Positions 35,716-43,097 of a stretch of 64,000 nucleotides of DNA are shown here, piece after piece (positions within the stretch are counted from its first letter, which is position 1; each line of letters opens with the position of its first letter). The position numbers were made by a program, and so were the translations under genes. The stretch covers positions 18,046 through 82,045 of the forward strand of contig CAADYC010000089.1 of assembly GCA_900753165.1 (NCBI GenBank), given 5' to 3'. This stretch comes from Clostridia bacterium. GTDB lineage: Bacteria; Bacillota; Clostridia; TANB77; CAG-508. The notes under the pieces were generated by a model. It ran no database searches. It was given only the letters and a program-made list of their open reading frames with translations, and was not told the DNA's origin.

Positions 35716-35888
35716 TCGCTTTCATAATAGTTATTTCTTTTTTTACATCATCATAAATTAATTTTACTTGTCTGTTTTTTTCATCAATTCCGCATATCTT
35801 TTAGTATAGAAGAAGGGAGAGTAAGCCTTTTGGTTATACTTCCACTTCCTGCTTTATTAAAAGATACATTTAATAATCTTTCTTCCAT
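35693..35888 (-). CDS. AbrB/MazE-like small DNA-binding protein, +1 frameshift at CGG
   Basis: AGGAGG precedes ATG 35888. Part 1 reads LLNVSFNKAGSGSITKRLTL and PSSILKDM, then CGG (35792-35790), then TGA in the same frame 2 codons later. The +1 frame reads ATG GGA ATT and continues GIDEKNRQVKLIYDDVKKEI to TAA 35695-35693. The shifted 64-aa chain has the AbrB swapped-hairpin layout (strand, GSGSITKRLTLP turn, IxDxG, two strands). No uninterrupted frame covers it. Confidence 0.82.
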
Positions 35889-35896
35889 AGATCCTC

Positions 35897-36379
35897 CTAT
35901 TTTATTATATTTAATATTTTTTCAATTTTATTTTCAATATCATCATCATATAAAATATCTGTTATTTTATTAGAATTACCTTGCCATAAAATTTTATTAC
36001 ATTTTGCAACAGTTTCTCCGTCATGACCTGTTTCAATTTCTTCACCTTCAAAAAATGTAACTATTTCTCTTTCAGTTATATGCCCATAACGGCAAGCAAA
36101 ATCTATTCCATCTTCTGTTAGTTCAAAACAGCTACAACCATCTAAAGTCCAATTATCTTCTATATATTCTTTTTTTAGTTTATTGTATTCTTCTATAAAT
36201 TTATCAGTATCTTCAATTTCATTTACAATCTTGTTATATCTATTTAAATAATAGTTATCAACACGTCCCTCTTCAAATTCAAAATCGACCATTGTCATTG
36301 CGTCATCACCGTATAAAACTGATTTGTGTTCTGTACCTTTAAAATCTTTTTTATCACAATCAAATCTAAAATATATCAT
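35897..36379 (-). CDS. Hypothetical accessory protein (160 aa)
   Basis: Acidic protein (YFRFDCDKKDFKGTEHKSVL, DDAMTMVDFEFEEGRVDNYY). GAGAGGTAATT precedes ATG 36379. First gene of a minus-strand operon with the AbrB-like and AP2 genes. No family recognised. Confidence 0.7.
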   Translation of the reverse strand: MIYFRFDCDKKDFKGTEHKSVLYGDDAMTMVDFEFEEGRVDNYYLNRYNKIVNEIEDTDKFIEEYNKLKKEYIEDNWTLDGCSCFELTEDGIDFACRYGHITEREIVTFFEGEEIETGHDGETVAKCNKILWQGNSNKITDILYDDDIENKIEKILNIIK

Positions 36380-36410
36380 ATTAATTACCTCTCTTTCATT
36401 TGTTAAATAT

Positions 36411-36439
36411 ATTATATATGACGTAACGTCAAAAGTCAA
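36411..36439 (-). promoter_or_regulatory. Promoter with a palindromic operator in its spacer
   Basis: On the minus strand TTGACT (36439-36434), 17-base spacer, TATAAT (36416-36411). The spacer holds TGACGTTACGTCA (36431-36419), a 13-bp palindrome, so binding there would occlude RNA polymerase. Confidence 0.75.
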
Positions 36440-36689
36440 TACCTTTTTCAAAAAAGTTAAAAAATTTTTGAAATGGCTGAAAATACTGAAAAATCAAGGT
36501 ATATAATTACATTGATTAAAAAATAAAACGGCTTAAAATTGATTCTAAAAGCTCCATTTTTGGCTAAAAATAAGCATTTTTTACTTGAAATCACATAAAA
36601 TTTATGGTATAATGTTGACAGATAGAAAAAGAAATGTTACAATTCTGTAACAGAAATATTACATTTATTTTAAATAATTGTAATATCTA

Positions 36690-36718
36690 TTGACACAAAT
36701 GAATAATAATATTATTAT
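36690..36718 (+). promoter_or_regulatory. Promoter of an antisense RNA
   Basis: TTGACA (36690-36695), 17-base spacer, TATTAT (36713-36718), directed into the 3' end of the minus-strand small membrane gene. Confidence 0.65.
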
Positions 36719-36724
36719 AATAAA

Positions 36725-36752
36725 AAAAGAAAGAGAGAACTATTTCTCTCTG
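36725..36752 (-). terminator. Terminator of the minus-strand small membrane gene
   Basis: AGAGAGAA/TTCTCTCT hairpin (36733-36752) followed on the minus strand by TTTCTTTTTTT. Confidence 0.7.
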
Positions 36753-36812
36753 TCTACCGTTTACCTAACTGAATTGGAGTTCTCCGCACGAACTTCAATT
36801 TTTTCTTTTGAG
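36725..36812 (+). ncRNA. Candidate antitoxin antisense RNA
   Basis: The promoter at 36690-36718 and a terminator stem TTGGAGTTC (36774-36782) / GAACTTCAA (36790-36798) with a long T tail define an RNA of about 90 nt, fully antisense to the 3' end and tail of the minus-strand gene 36761-36934. Confidence 0.6.
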
Positions 36813-36934
36813 AAAGATAGGTATGTATTGTATCTTATTGTGGCACACAAAAACACAAAAAATCCAATTATAAATGCTATTAAAGCTCTACCGAGATATT
36901 TTATTGCTAAATCGTTGATGTTACTTTTTTCCAA
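36761..36934 (-). CDS. Candidate type I toxin: small membrane protein (57 aa)
   Basis: TTG start 36934 after AAGGGAGTGAT. One strong transmembrane helix (ALIAFIIGFFVFLCATI) flanked by charged ends. The opposite strand carries a promoter and terminator for an overlapping RNA, the arrangement of type I toxin-antitoxin pairs such as txpA/RatA. A long, hairpin-containing leader may lie upstream (CAGCAG/CTGCTG near 37017-37035). Toxicity is inference. Confidence 0.6.
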   Translation of the reverse strand: MEKSNINDLAIKYLGRALIAFIIGFFVFLCATIRYNTYLSFSKEKIEVRAENSNSVR

Positions 36935-37258
36935 CTTTATCACTCCCTTCTTAGCAAAGTTTAAACTGCGGAACAGGTACAGTTTATCAACAGTTATGGA
37001 AGAAAACTGCCTTGCTATCAGCAGCATAACTGCTGATTAATATACCTGTTGTTAGAGTGATATATAAACGATAGACACAATATATCAAAAAAAGAATATA
37101 TTGTCAATAAAATGTCGAAAATTCTGTGGATAATTTTGCAATGACTGTGGAAAAAATATTCGAAGCTGTGGATAACTTTGTAAAATAATGTAAAATCTTC
37201 GACACCGTTCGACACACATAATTAACATAATATGTTATAATACAGATGAGGTGATGAT
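36935..37258. other. Intergenic region with Spo0A-box-like sites
   Basis: No convincing gene. Contains the probable leader of the minus-strand toxin candidate, a TGTCGAA at 37113-37119 and the paired TTCGACA boxes of the next promoter. Confidence 0.4.
37198..37241 (+). promoter_or_regulatory. Promoter with paired TTCGACA boxes
   Basis: TTCGACA at 37198-37204 and 37208-37214 (10-base step) and TATAAT at 37236-37241. There is no -35 consensus, so activation is expected. The second box starts 28 bases before the -10, exactly as at 24086/24114. Confidence 0.7.
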
Positions 37259-37438
37259 ATGAACGAAGCATATAACAAATCACTACAAATGATAAAATAT
37301 TTAAAAATAAGATTAACAAGAAAGCAATATACAGAATTAGCAAAGAGATTCAATTTATTAAGTATACAGAGTTTACAATTTATATCAAAAAGAAGTTATG
37401 AAAGTATACTTACAGAAATACTGAAAGAAGTTGCATAA
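37259..37438 (+). CDS. Small helical accessory protein (59 aa)
   Basis: GAGGTGATG precedes ATG 37259. Basic, helical (IKYLKIRLTRKQYTELAKRF), perhaps DNA-binding. Own promoter and terminator. Confidence 0.65.
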   Translation: MNEAYNKSLQMIKYLKIRLTRKQYTELAKRFNLLSIQSLQFISKRSYESILTEILKEVA

Positions 37439-37440
37439 TT

Positions 37441-37466
37441 TAAGTCCCGTTTGGGGCTTTTCTTTT
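37441..37466 (+). terminator. Hairpin terminator
   Basis: AAGTCCC-GTTT-GGGGCTT followed by TTCTTTTT. Confidence 0.8.
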
Positions 37467-37503
37467 TGTGTATAATTTTTTTGAGAATGTATATAATATA
37501 AAC

Positions 37504-37812
37504 ATGATTAATTATTATGAAAAAAGTAAAAAAGAATTTATAAAATATATAAAAAAGAATCCGTATGTGACAAGAGAAGAATGGGACGAATATGCTCATA
37601 AAAATTATTTATTCAGTGCATTTACTTTGTGTTCTCATGAAATAACAGAAAATACATTAGAAATATTGCAAAAGCATAGTAAGAATGAGTTTGAATTTTT
37701 AAAAGAAATGTTTATAATAATTCCAGACAATCGTTTAATAATTTTGAAGAATAAAATAAAGAAAATTATTGGCTTAAAAAGAAAAAGCGAGGGAAAAGAT
37801 GCAACAAGATAA
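37504..37812 (+). CDS. Accessory protein with EEW-type domain, possibly leaderless
   Basis: 102 aa. TATAAT at 37492-37497 places the transcription start at or near ATG 37504, and no ribosome site is present, so the mRNA may be leaderless. Domain KNPYVTREEWDEYAHKNYLF resembles the C-terminal domain of the next gene (PSTQEWNKFAKENCLL). Overlaps that gene by 14 bases. Confidence 0.7.
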   Translation: MINYYEKSKKEFIKYIKKNPYVTREEWDEYAHKNYLFSAFTLCSHEITENTLEILQKHSKNEFEFLKEMFIIIPDNRLIILKNKIKKIIGLKRKSEGKDATR

Positions 37813-38173
37813 TGTAAAGAGAATAAAGAGTTTAAGAAATAAATTGCATAAAAGCATCAAAAAACACGGAGTAAATGCAGAAGAAACAAGAAAAATAAGC
37901 GATGAAATGGATAAGTTAATAAACGAATATTATAATAATATACAAAGAATAAGCTATCCTGCTGATAGCGAAATGAAAGTATATTATGAACAGTCATATA
38001 AGCAACTGAAAATCGTAACACAACAGTTAGAACGATTTCCGTCTACACAAGAGTGGAATAAATTTGCAAAAGAAAATTGTTTACTAAGTAGTATGTCTAT
38101 GCAATATATTTCAAAACTGAACTGGAATTATTTAAGAGCTAAGGTTTTAAGAGAATTAAATATGGATATATAA
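37799..38173 (+). CDS. Spo0E-like phosphatase fused to an EEW-type domain
   Basis: 124 aa. Residues 8-41 fit the two-helix Spo0E fold: IKSLRNKLHKSIKKHG and the SxxxD-type motif ISDEMDKLINEYY (Spo0E proteins dephosphorylate Spo0A~P through an SQELD-like motif). The C-terminal half (RFPSTQEWNKFAKENCLLSS) repeats the domain in the upstream gene. A prophage copy could hold back host sporulation. Assignment is by motif only. Confidence 0.65.
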   Translation: MQQDNVKRIKSLRNKLHKSIKKHGVNAEETRKISDEMDKLINEYYNNIQRISYPADSEMKVYYEQSYKQLKIVTQQLERFPSTQEWNKFAKENCLLSSMSMQYISKLNWNYLRAKVLRELNMDI

Positions 38174-38188
38174 AAAATAAAAAAATTT

Positions 38189-38222
38189 TTCCGCACAGTT
38201 ATTGACTTTGCGGACTTTTTTG
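38189..38222 (+). terminator. Hairpin terminator
   Basis: TCCGCA pairs with TGCGGA around CAGTTATTGACTT, followed by CTTTTTTGT. Confidence 0.75.
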
Positions 38223-38406
38223 TCGAAAACGAGATTGGAAAACTTGACATTATTTTTCATTCATATAAAATAAGAAAGAAGAAGATAGTTGACGGCAATC
38301 TTTTATCTTCTTCTAACCACAAATTCATACTTAAAAATAAGTACATATACAGTATAACTTCTTAAGTATGAAATGTCAAATTTTTATATGAAAGAAGGTT
38401 TAAGCT
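38223..38406 (+). other. Intergenic region with two hairpins
   Basis: AAGAAGATA/TATCTTCTT (about 38278-38312) and CATACTTAA/TTAAGTATG (about 38328-38372). A single TGTCGAA (38221-38227) and a TTGACA (near 38247) suggest a promoter for the next gene. Confidence 0.4.
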
Positions 38407-38679
38407 ATGAAAGATGTAGTAAAAAATGAAATAGTAAACGAAAATCAAAGAAAAATATTTACAAAAAATGATGGAAAGGGTATAATTTATAACAAGTATA
38501 ATCTCTTAAATAAAAATTATTTTTACGAAAGAGAGGGATTGTATATGAGAAAAACAGAAGATATTGTGTTAAAAAGATTAAATATTGTCGAAAGAGTATT
38601 TTTTAAGAAAAAATTCATTGAAATTTATAAAGAAGGTGTAAAAGCAGGTTTTAATTGGAATAATTGTAATGTTCGTTAA
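38407..38679 (+). CDS. Hypothetical accessory protein (90 aa)
   Basis: GAAAGAAGG precedes ATG 38407. Basic and polar; second half MRKTEDIVLKRLNIVERVFF could also start internally. Function unknown. Last gene before the probable prophage edge. Confidence 0.55.
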   Translation: MKDVVKNEIVNENQRKIFTKNDGKGIIYNKYNLLNKNYFYEREGLYMRKTEDIVLKRLNIVERVFFKKKFIEIYKEGVKAGFNWNNCNVR

Positions 38680-38720
38680 TTATTGTTGCCCAGTTGAGGC
38701 ACCAGAGGAAGAATAAAAAT

Positions 38721-38753
38721 TTCGGGATTGGGGGACGGGTCTCCAATCCCGAA
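38721..38753. repeat. REP-like palindrome, copy 1
   Basis: Begins TTCGGGATTGGGGGACGGG and ends CCAATCCCGAA; imperfect palindrome of type A (GACGGG core), upstream of the RAYT remnant. Confidence 0.85.
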
Positions 38754-38897
38754 AAATATATTAATTATATTTTTTATCAAATAATTAAGTTTATGATTAG
38801 TTAAACTTAAAAATAAATTATTTTAAAAGTTTAGTTAAAAAATTTAATTCTAAATTTATTCATTAGTATATTAAAATCGGAAAAATTATCCATATAA

Positions 38898-39339
38898 TTA
38901 GATTATTATAATATATATTTACTAGCATTTGCGATTATGGAAAATCATGCACATCTTTTAATTAGATATGAAAAGATAGAAGATGTTTCAAATTGGATGC
39001 ATGAAATAAATCAAACATTTGCACAAATCTATAATAAAGTAGAAAATAGAGTAGTGTATGTTTTTAGAGACAGATATAAATGTGAACAAATAAAAGATGA
39101 AAGCCATTTATATAATGTATTAGCATATATACATTTTAATCCTTACAAAGCTAAATTAATTGAGAAATTAGCAGACTATAAATATTCATCATATGTAGAT
39201 TATAACAAAGGAAAATAATTTATTAATAAATCTTATTTTTGAATTAGAAAATAAGACTAATTTAAATGATAAACAGATTGCAGAAGTATTGGAAATAGGA
39301 AAAAATAGAATAGGATATCTTAAAAATAAATTAAAATAA
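38898..39339 (+). pseudogene. REP-associated tyrosine transposase (RAYT) remnant
   Basis: IMENHAHLLIRYEK contains the HUH motif, and FRDRYKCEQIKDESHLYNVL and AYIHFNPYKAKLIEK are typical of Y1 transposases of the IS200-like RAYT class. The N-terminal third is absent (stop just before 38898), and the C-terminal helix (NDKQIAEVLEIGKNRIGYLK) is in another frame after 39218, a break not at CGG. Flanked by inverted REP palindromes. Confidence 0.8.
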
Positions 39340-39343
39340 AAAA

Positions 39344-39374
39344 TCGGGATTGAAGACCCGTCCCCAAATCCCGA
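39344..39374. repeat. REP-like palindrome, copy 2 (inverted)
   Basis: Begins TCGGGATTGAAGACCCGTCC and ends AAATCCCGA; inverted relative to copy 1. It lies 6 bases from the porB stop and may serve as its terminator. Confidence 0.85.
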
Positions 39375-39379
39375 AATTT

Positions 39380-40330
39380 TTATCTATTTGTAATTTCTTC
39401 CAAATTTAAAAGTTCTTGCCATCTTGCATCAACCTCTTTTTGGAATTCTTCAATCATCCACTCATTACCAGGTTTAAACATATGCTTAAATCTCTTTTGA
39501 GGTTTCAAGAATTCTTCAATAGGAAGTTTTTTAGCAGGCTTATAAGAAATATGATAAACACCGTCAACAACTTCATATAAAGGCCAATAGCAAGTTTCAA
39601 CAGCTAATTTATTAATTTTCATTAAATCTTCTGTTGCATATCCCCAACCTCTAGGGCATGGAGCCATAACATTTAAAAATGTTGGACCTTCTGTATAAAT
39701 TGCCTTTTCAGCTTTTTCATATAAATCTTTCATATTATTTACTGCAATTGATTGTGCAACATATGGTAAGTGATGTCCTACCATTATTTTTGTTAAATCT
39801 TTTCTTGATTGCATTTTACCAGGGATAACTTTTCCAGCAGGTGATGTAGTTGTGTCTGCAAATTTTGGTGTTGCAGATGAACGTTGGATACCTGTGTTCA
39901 TGTATGCACCATTGTCATAACATACATATAACATGTCATGACCTCTTTCCATTGCACCTGATAGTGATTGTAAACCAATGTCATAAGTTCCACCATCTCC
40001 ACCAAATGCGATGAATTTTGTGTGTTCATCTTCTGGTAATTTTCCTTGTTTTTTAAGTGATTTGTATGCGGCTTCTACTCCTGATAAAGTAGCAGATGTG
40101 CATTCAAATGCTGTATGGATAAATGAATCTGTCCAAGCTGTGTATGGGTAAATAAATGTTGATACTTCCATACATCCAGTTGCAGTTGATATTACTGCGT
40201 GGTCTTCTTCTTTTAGTGCTCTTAAAATGTGTCTTGCAACAACAGGTGCTCCACATCCGGCACACATTCTATGACCTTCTGTAAATCTTGAAGGCTTGTT
40301 TGCAACTATTTCTTTAACATTATATGCCAT
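39380..40330 (-). CDS. porB: Pyruvate:ferredoxin oxidoreductase beta subunit
   Basis: Thiamine-diphosphate subunit of the four-subunit enzyme that converts pyruvate and CoA to acetyl-CoA, CO2 and reduced ferredoxin. 316 aa; MCAGCGAPVVARH gives iron-sulfur cysteines, and GGDGGTYDIGLQ with YDNGAYMNTGIQRS forms the TPP-binding GDG...N motif. Last gene of porGDAB; starts 3 bases after porA. Confidence 0.93.
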   Translation of the reverse strand: MAYNVKEIVANKPSRFTEGHRMCAGCGAPVVARHILRALKEEDHAVISTATGCMEVSTFIYPYTAWTDSFIHTAFECTSATLSGVEAAYKSLKKQGKLPEDEHTKFIAFGGDGGTYDIGLQSLSGAMERGHDMLYVCYDNGAYMNTGIQRSSATPKFADTTTSPAGKVIPGKMQSRKDLTKIMVGHHLPYVAQSIAVNNMKDLYEKAEKAIYTEGPTFLNVMAPCPRGWGYATEDLMKINKLAVETCYWPLYEVVDGVYHISYKPAKKLPIEEFLKPQKRFKHMFKPGNEWMIEEFQKEVDARWQELLNLEEITNR

Positions 40331-40332
40331 AA

Positions 40333-41532
40333 TTATTTACCCCCTTTCATATTTGAACGTAAACCTAAATATCTATAAGGATTTTCAACTTTTTCGTCTT
40401 TAGCAATTTCAGCTAAATCTGTATAAACTGAATTGATTTCTTTTTCTGTTGTGTCTCTACCACCAATTCCATAAACATAATTAACAACTGGAACATTTTG
40501 TTTTGCAACATACATGCTAGAAACAACATCTTCAAATAAAGCTCCACCAATAGCATTTAAAGAATCAGATTTATCTAATACTGCAACAGCTTTTAAATGT
40601 GATAATGCTTTTGCAACTTCTTCACCAGGGAATGGTCTGTAAACTCTGATTTTTAATAAACCAGCTTTAACACCTTGCTCTCTTAATTTATCAACAACAG
40701 CTTTTGTTGTACCAGCAGTTGAGTTCATACAAACAATTGCAATTTCTGCATCATCTAATTTATATTCTTCAAATAAATCATAATGTCTACCAGTCCATTT
40801 TTCGAACTCTTTTGAAACATCTAAAATAACTTGTTTTGCAGCTTTCATAGCATTTCCTTGTTGAGCTTTGTGTTCAAAAAGATATGCTTGTAAATCTAAT
40901 GGACCAATTGCCATTGGTTCCTTTTTATTTAATAAATAATGTTCAGGGTGATATTCACCAACAAACTTTTTAACATCTTCGTCATTTTCTAATTCAATAT
41001 TTTCAATTGAATGTGATGTTATAAATCCGTCTTGACAAATCATAATTGGAAGTTGAACATCTTTATTTTCAGCAATTTTGTGAGCCATTAAGTTATTATC
41101 ATAAGCCTCTTGATTATTTTCTGAAAATAACATTATCCAACCAGCGTCACGAACACCCATTGCATCTGAATGGTCATTGTGTATGTTAAGTGGACCAGAT
41201 ACGGCTCTGTTAACTAAGTTCATAACAATTGGAAGCCTTAAACTTGAAGCAATGTAAATCATTTCCCACATTAAAGACAAACCGTTTGCAGATGTAGCAG
41301 TCATTGCTCTTGAACCTGCGGCTTCTGCACCAATACAAGCACTCATAGCACTATGTTCACTTTCAACAGCAACGAATTCAGTATCAACTGAACCATTTGC
41401 AACAAATGTTGAAAAATATTGAGGAATTTCTGTTGATGGTGTGATAGGGAAAGCAGCAACAACATCAGGATTAATTTGTTTCATAGCAGTTGCAACAGCC
41501 TCATTACCACTTAATCTTTCTCTTATACTCAT
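40333..41532 (-). CDS. porA: Pyruvate:ferredoxin oxidoreductase alpha subunit
   Basis: 399 aa; FPITPSTEIPQYF and EFVAVESEHSAMSACIGAEA line the TPP/pyruvate site; C-terminal transketolase-like domain VRVYRPFPGEEVAKAL-type sequence. Overlaps porD by one base. Together with porB it forms the catalytic core. Confidence 0.93.
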   Translation of the reverse strand: MSIRERLSGNEAVATAMKQINPDVVAAFPITPSTEIPQYFSTFVANGSVDTEFVAVESEHSAMSACIGAEAAGSRAMTATSANGLSLMWEMIYIASSLRLPIVMNLVNRAVSGPLNIHNDHSDAMGVRDAGWIMLFSENNQEAYDNNLMAHKIAENKDVQLPIMICQDGFITSHSIENIELENDEDVKKFVGEYHPEHYLLNKKEPMAIGPLDLQAYLFEHKAQQGNAMKAAKQVILDVSKEFEKWTGRHYDLFEEYKLDDAEIAIVCMNSTAGTTKAVVDKLREQGVKAGLLKIRVYRPFPGEEVAKALSHLKAVAVLDKSDSLNAIGGALFEDVVSSMYVAKQNVPVVNYVYGIGGRDTTEKEINSVYTDLAEIAKDEKVENPYRYLGLRSNMKGGK

Positions 41533-41834
41533 TATTCAGCACCTTCTTCCTTCATAACAATTGCACCAAATGGGCACGCTTTAGCACAAACGCCACATCC
41601 TTTACAATAATCATAATTAAAATCTTCTCTTTTTAAAGAACCTTTGCAAACAGGAATACTATTATCTGGACAAACAGGGTAGCATAATCCACATTGTTTA
41701 CATTTTTCTTCTATCCATACAGGTTTAAGACTTCTCCAGTCACCAGTTTTGAATTCTCTGGCATTACCTGCTTCATATATATTTCCACCTATTGTTAAAT
41801 CTTCCATAGGTGTTGTTTTATCTATATTTGACAT
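41532..41834 (-). CDS. porD: Pyruvate:ferredoxin oxidoreductase delta (ferredoxin) subunit
   Basis: 2x[4Fe-4S] ferredoxin: CKQCGLCYPVCP and CKGCGVCAKACP. ATG 41834 is used because GGAAAGGTG precedes it; GTG 41843 overlaps that site. About 100 aa, family length. Confidence 0.93.
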   Translation of the reverse strand: MSNIDKTTPMEDLTIGGNIYEAGNAREFKTGDWRSLKPVWIEEKCKQCGLCYPVCPDNSIPVCKGSLKREDFNYDYCKGCGVCAKACPFGAIVMKEEGAE

Positions 41835-41859
41835 CTTTTTCACCTTTCCTTGTAAAAAA

Positions 41860-41890
41860 TCGGGATTAGGGGACGGGGCTTTAATCCCGA
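41860..41890. repeat. REP-like palindrome, copy 3
   Basis: Begins TCGGGATTAGGGGACGGGG and ends TTAATCCCGA. It forms a head-to-head pair with copy 4 between porG and porD. Confidence 0.88.
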
Positions 41891-41907
41891 TTTTTTAAAA
41901 ACTTTTT

Positions 41908-41937
41908 TCGGGATTGAAGACCCGTCCCCTAATCCCG
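41908..41937. repeat. REP-like palindrome, copy 4 (inverted)
   Basis: Begins TCGGGATTGAAGACCCGTCC and ends CTAATCCCG, touching the porG stop codon. It would form a hairpin inside the por mRNA. Confidence 0.88.
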
Positions 41938-42516
41938 TTAAATTTTCTTAACTTCTTTTAAAGCCATTTCTAAGGCTTTCATGTTTCCATCAATAACTTC
42001 TGGTTTTTTAGCAAATTTATGTTTAAAAGAACCTTTCATATCTTCTAAGAAAGCTTCGTCAGACATAATTCCGCTAACTTTAACAATTGCAGCAAGCATA
42101 GGTGTATTTGGAAAATATCTTCCTAATGCTTCAATTGATATTTTTCTTGCATCTATTGTGTAAACATAACCTTTGTAACCATTTAATACACTTCTTAAAT
42201 AGTCTGCAGATTTTGTTGTATTAATTACAATTGCACCTGTTTCTTTTAGACCTGCTGTTACTGGAACAGTTTCTAATAATGTGTCATCAACAACAACAAC
42301 ATAGTCTGGTTCATAGATGTTGCTGTGAACTGTAATGGGTTTGTCACTAATTCTGTTATAAGCAGTAATCGGTGCTCCCATTCTTTCTGGTCCATATTCA
42401 GGGAAACCTTGAATGTATTTTCCAGTATTAAATGCGGCGTCAGCTAATAGTAATGATGCTGTTTTTGCACCTTGACCACCTCTACCGTGCCATCTAATTT
42501 CTATTAGGTTATTCAT
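41938..42516 (-). CDS. porG: Pyruvate:ferredoxin oxidoreductase gamma subunit
   Basis: 192 aa from ATG 42516, AAAGGAGGC upstream. EIRWHGRGGQGAKTASLLLA is the gamma-subunit signature; GFPEYGPERMGAPI also conserved. First gene of porGDAB, separated from porD by a REP pair. Confidence 0.92.
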   Translation of the reverse strand: MNNLIEIRWHGRGGQGAKTASLLLADAAFNTGKYIQGFPEYGPERMGAPITAYNRISDKPITVHSNIYEPDYVVVVDDTLLETVPVTAGLKETGAIVINTTKSADYLRSVLNGYKGYVYTIDARKISIEALGRYFPNTPMLAAIVKVSGIMSDEAFLEDMKGSFKHKFAKKPEVIDGNMKALEMALKEVKKI

Positions 42517-42699
42517 AATATTATTGCCTCCTTTAAAATATATCAAATAAAAATACTAAGTACTTAAAATTTATGTTAGAGTATTTGATTTTGTGTGACT
42601 TATGTACACGTAGTTTATGTGTCTAGTATATGCCAAAAATAGAGTGATGTCAAGGGATTTTTTTGTACGAAGGAGTCGAAAAAAGTAAGTAGAATAAAT
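42517..42699. other. Intergenic region upstream of porG
   Basis: Holds the por promoter region (AT-rich, with an inverted ACACGTAGTTTATGTGT near 42605-42621). No gene seen. Confidence 0.35.
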
Positions 42700-42726
42700 A
42701 AAAAGCAAGAAAAATTATCTTGCTTT
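42700..42726 (-). terminator. Terminator of the XRE gene
   Basis: AAAAGCAAG/CTTGCTTTT hairpin with a T tail on the minus strand. Confidence 0.75.
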
Positions 42727-42751
42727 TAAATATCAATTAAAGAAATATAAA

Positions 42752-42967
42752 TTAAGAAATATTTTTATTATTATCTATACTAATTAATTCTGATATATCA
42801 CATTCTAAATATTTGCATAAATCTTCAAGGCATTTAAAAGATATAGAAGATGTTTCACCATTTATAATTCTATTTAAATTTCTATTTGTTATATTCATAT
42901 TTTGGCAAAGCCAATATTTTGATTTTTTTCTTTTTTTCAATAATTTTTCTATATTAAAATTCAACAT
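42752..42967 (-). CDS. XRE-family transcriptional regulator (71 aa)
   Basis: A stand-alone helix-turn-helix of the Cro/YdaS type: KYWLCQNMNITNRNLNRIIN then ISFKCLEDLCKYLECDISEL. ATG 42967 is preferred with GAGGTG upstream. Divergent from the pseudopilin gene, which it might control. Confidence 0.85.
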   Translation of the reverse strand: MLNFNIEKLLKKRKKSKYWLCQNMNITNRNLNRIINGETSSISFKCLEDLCKYLECDISELISIDNNKNIS

Positions 42968-43097
42968 AAAATTCACCTCGAAAAAATTTTACAACAAAAG
43001 AAAAATATAAATAAGCTATTTACAAGTATGCTATTTGCATGTATAATTAATATAATGATGACAAATAAATTTTAAATCAAAATAGAGGAGGATACAT

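Noticed and set aside
38898..39339. RAYT break as a further CGG shift
   Set aside because: No CGG at the break near 39218, and the N-terminus is also missing; this is ordinary decay.
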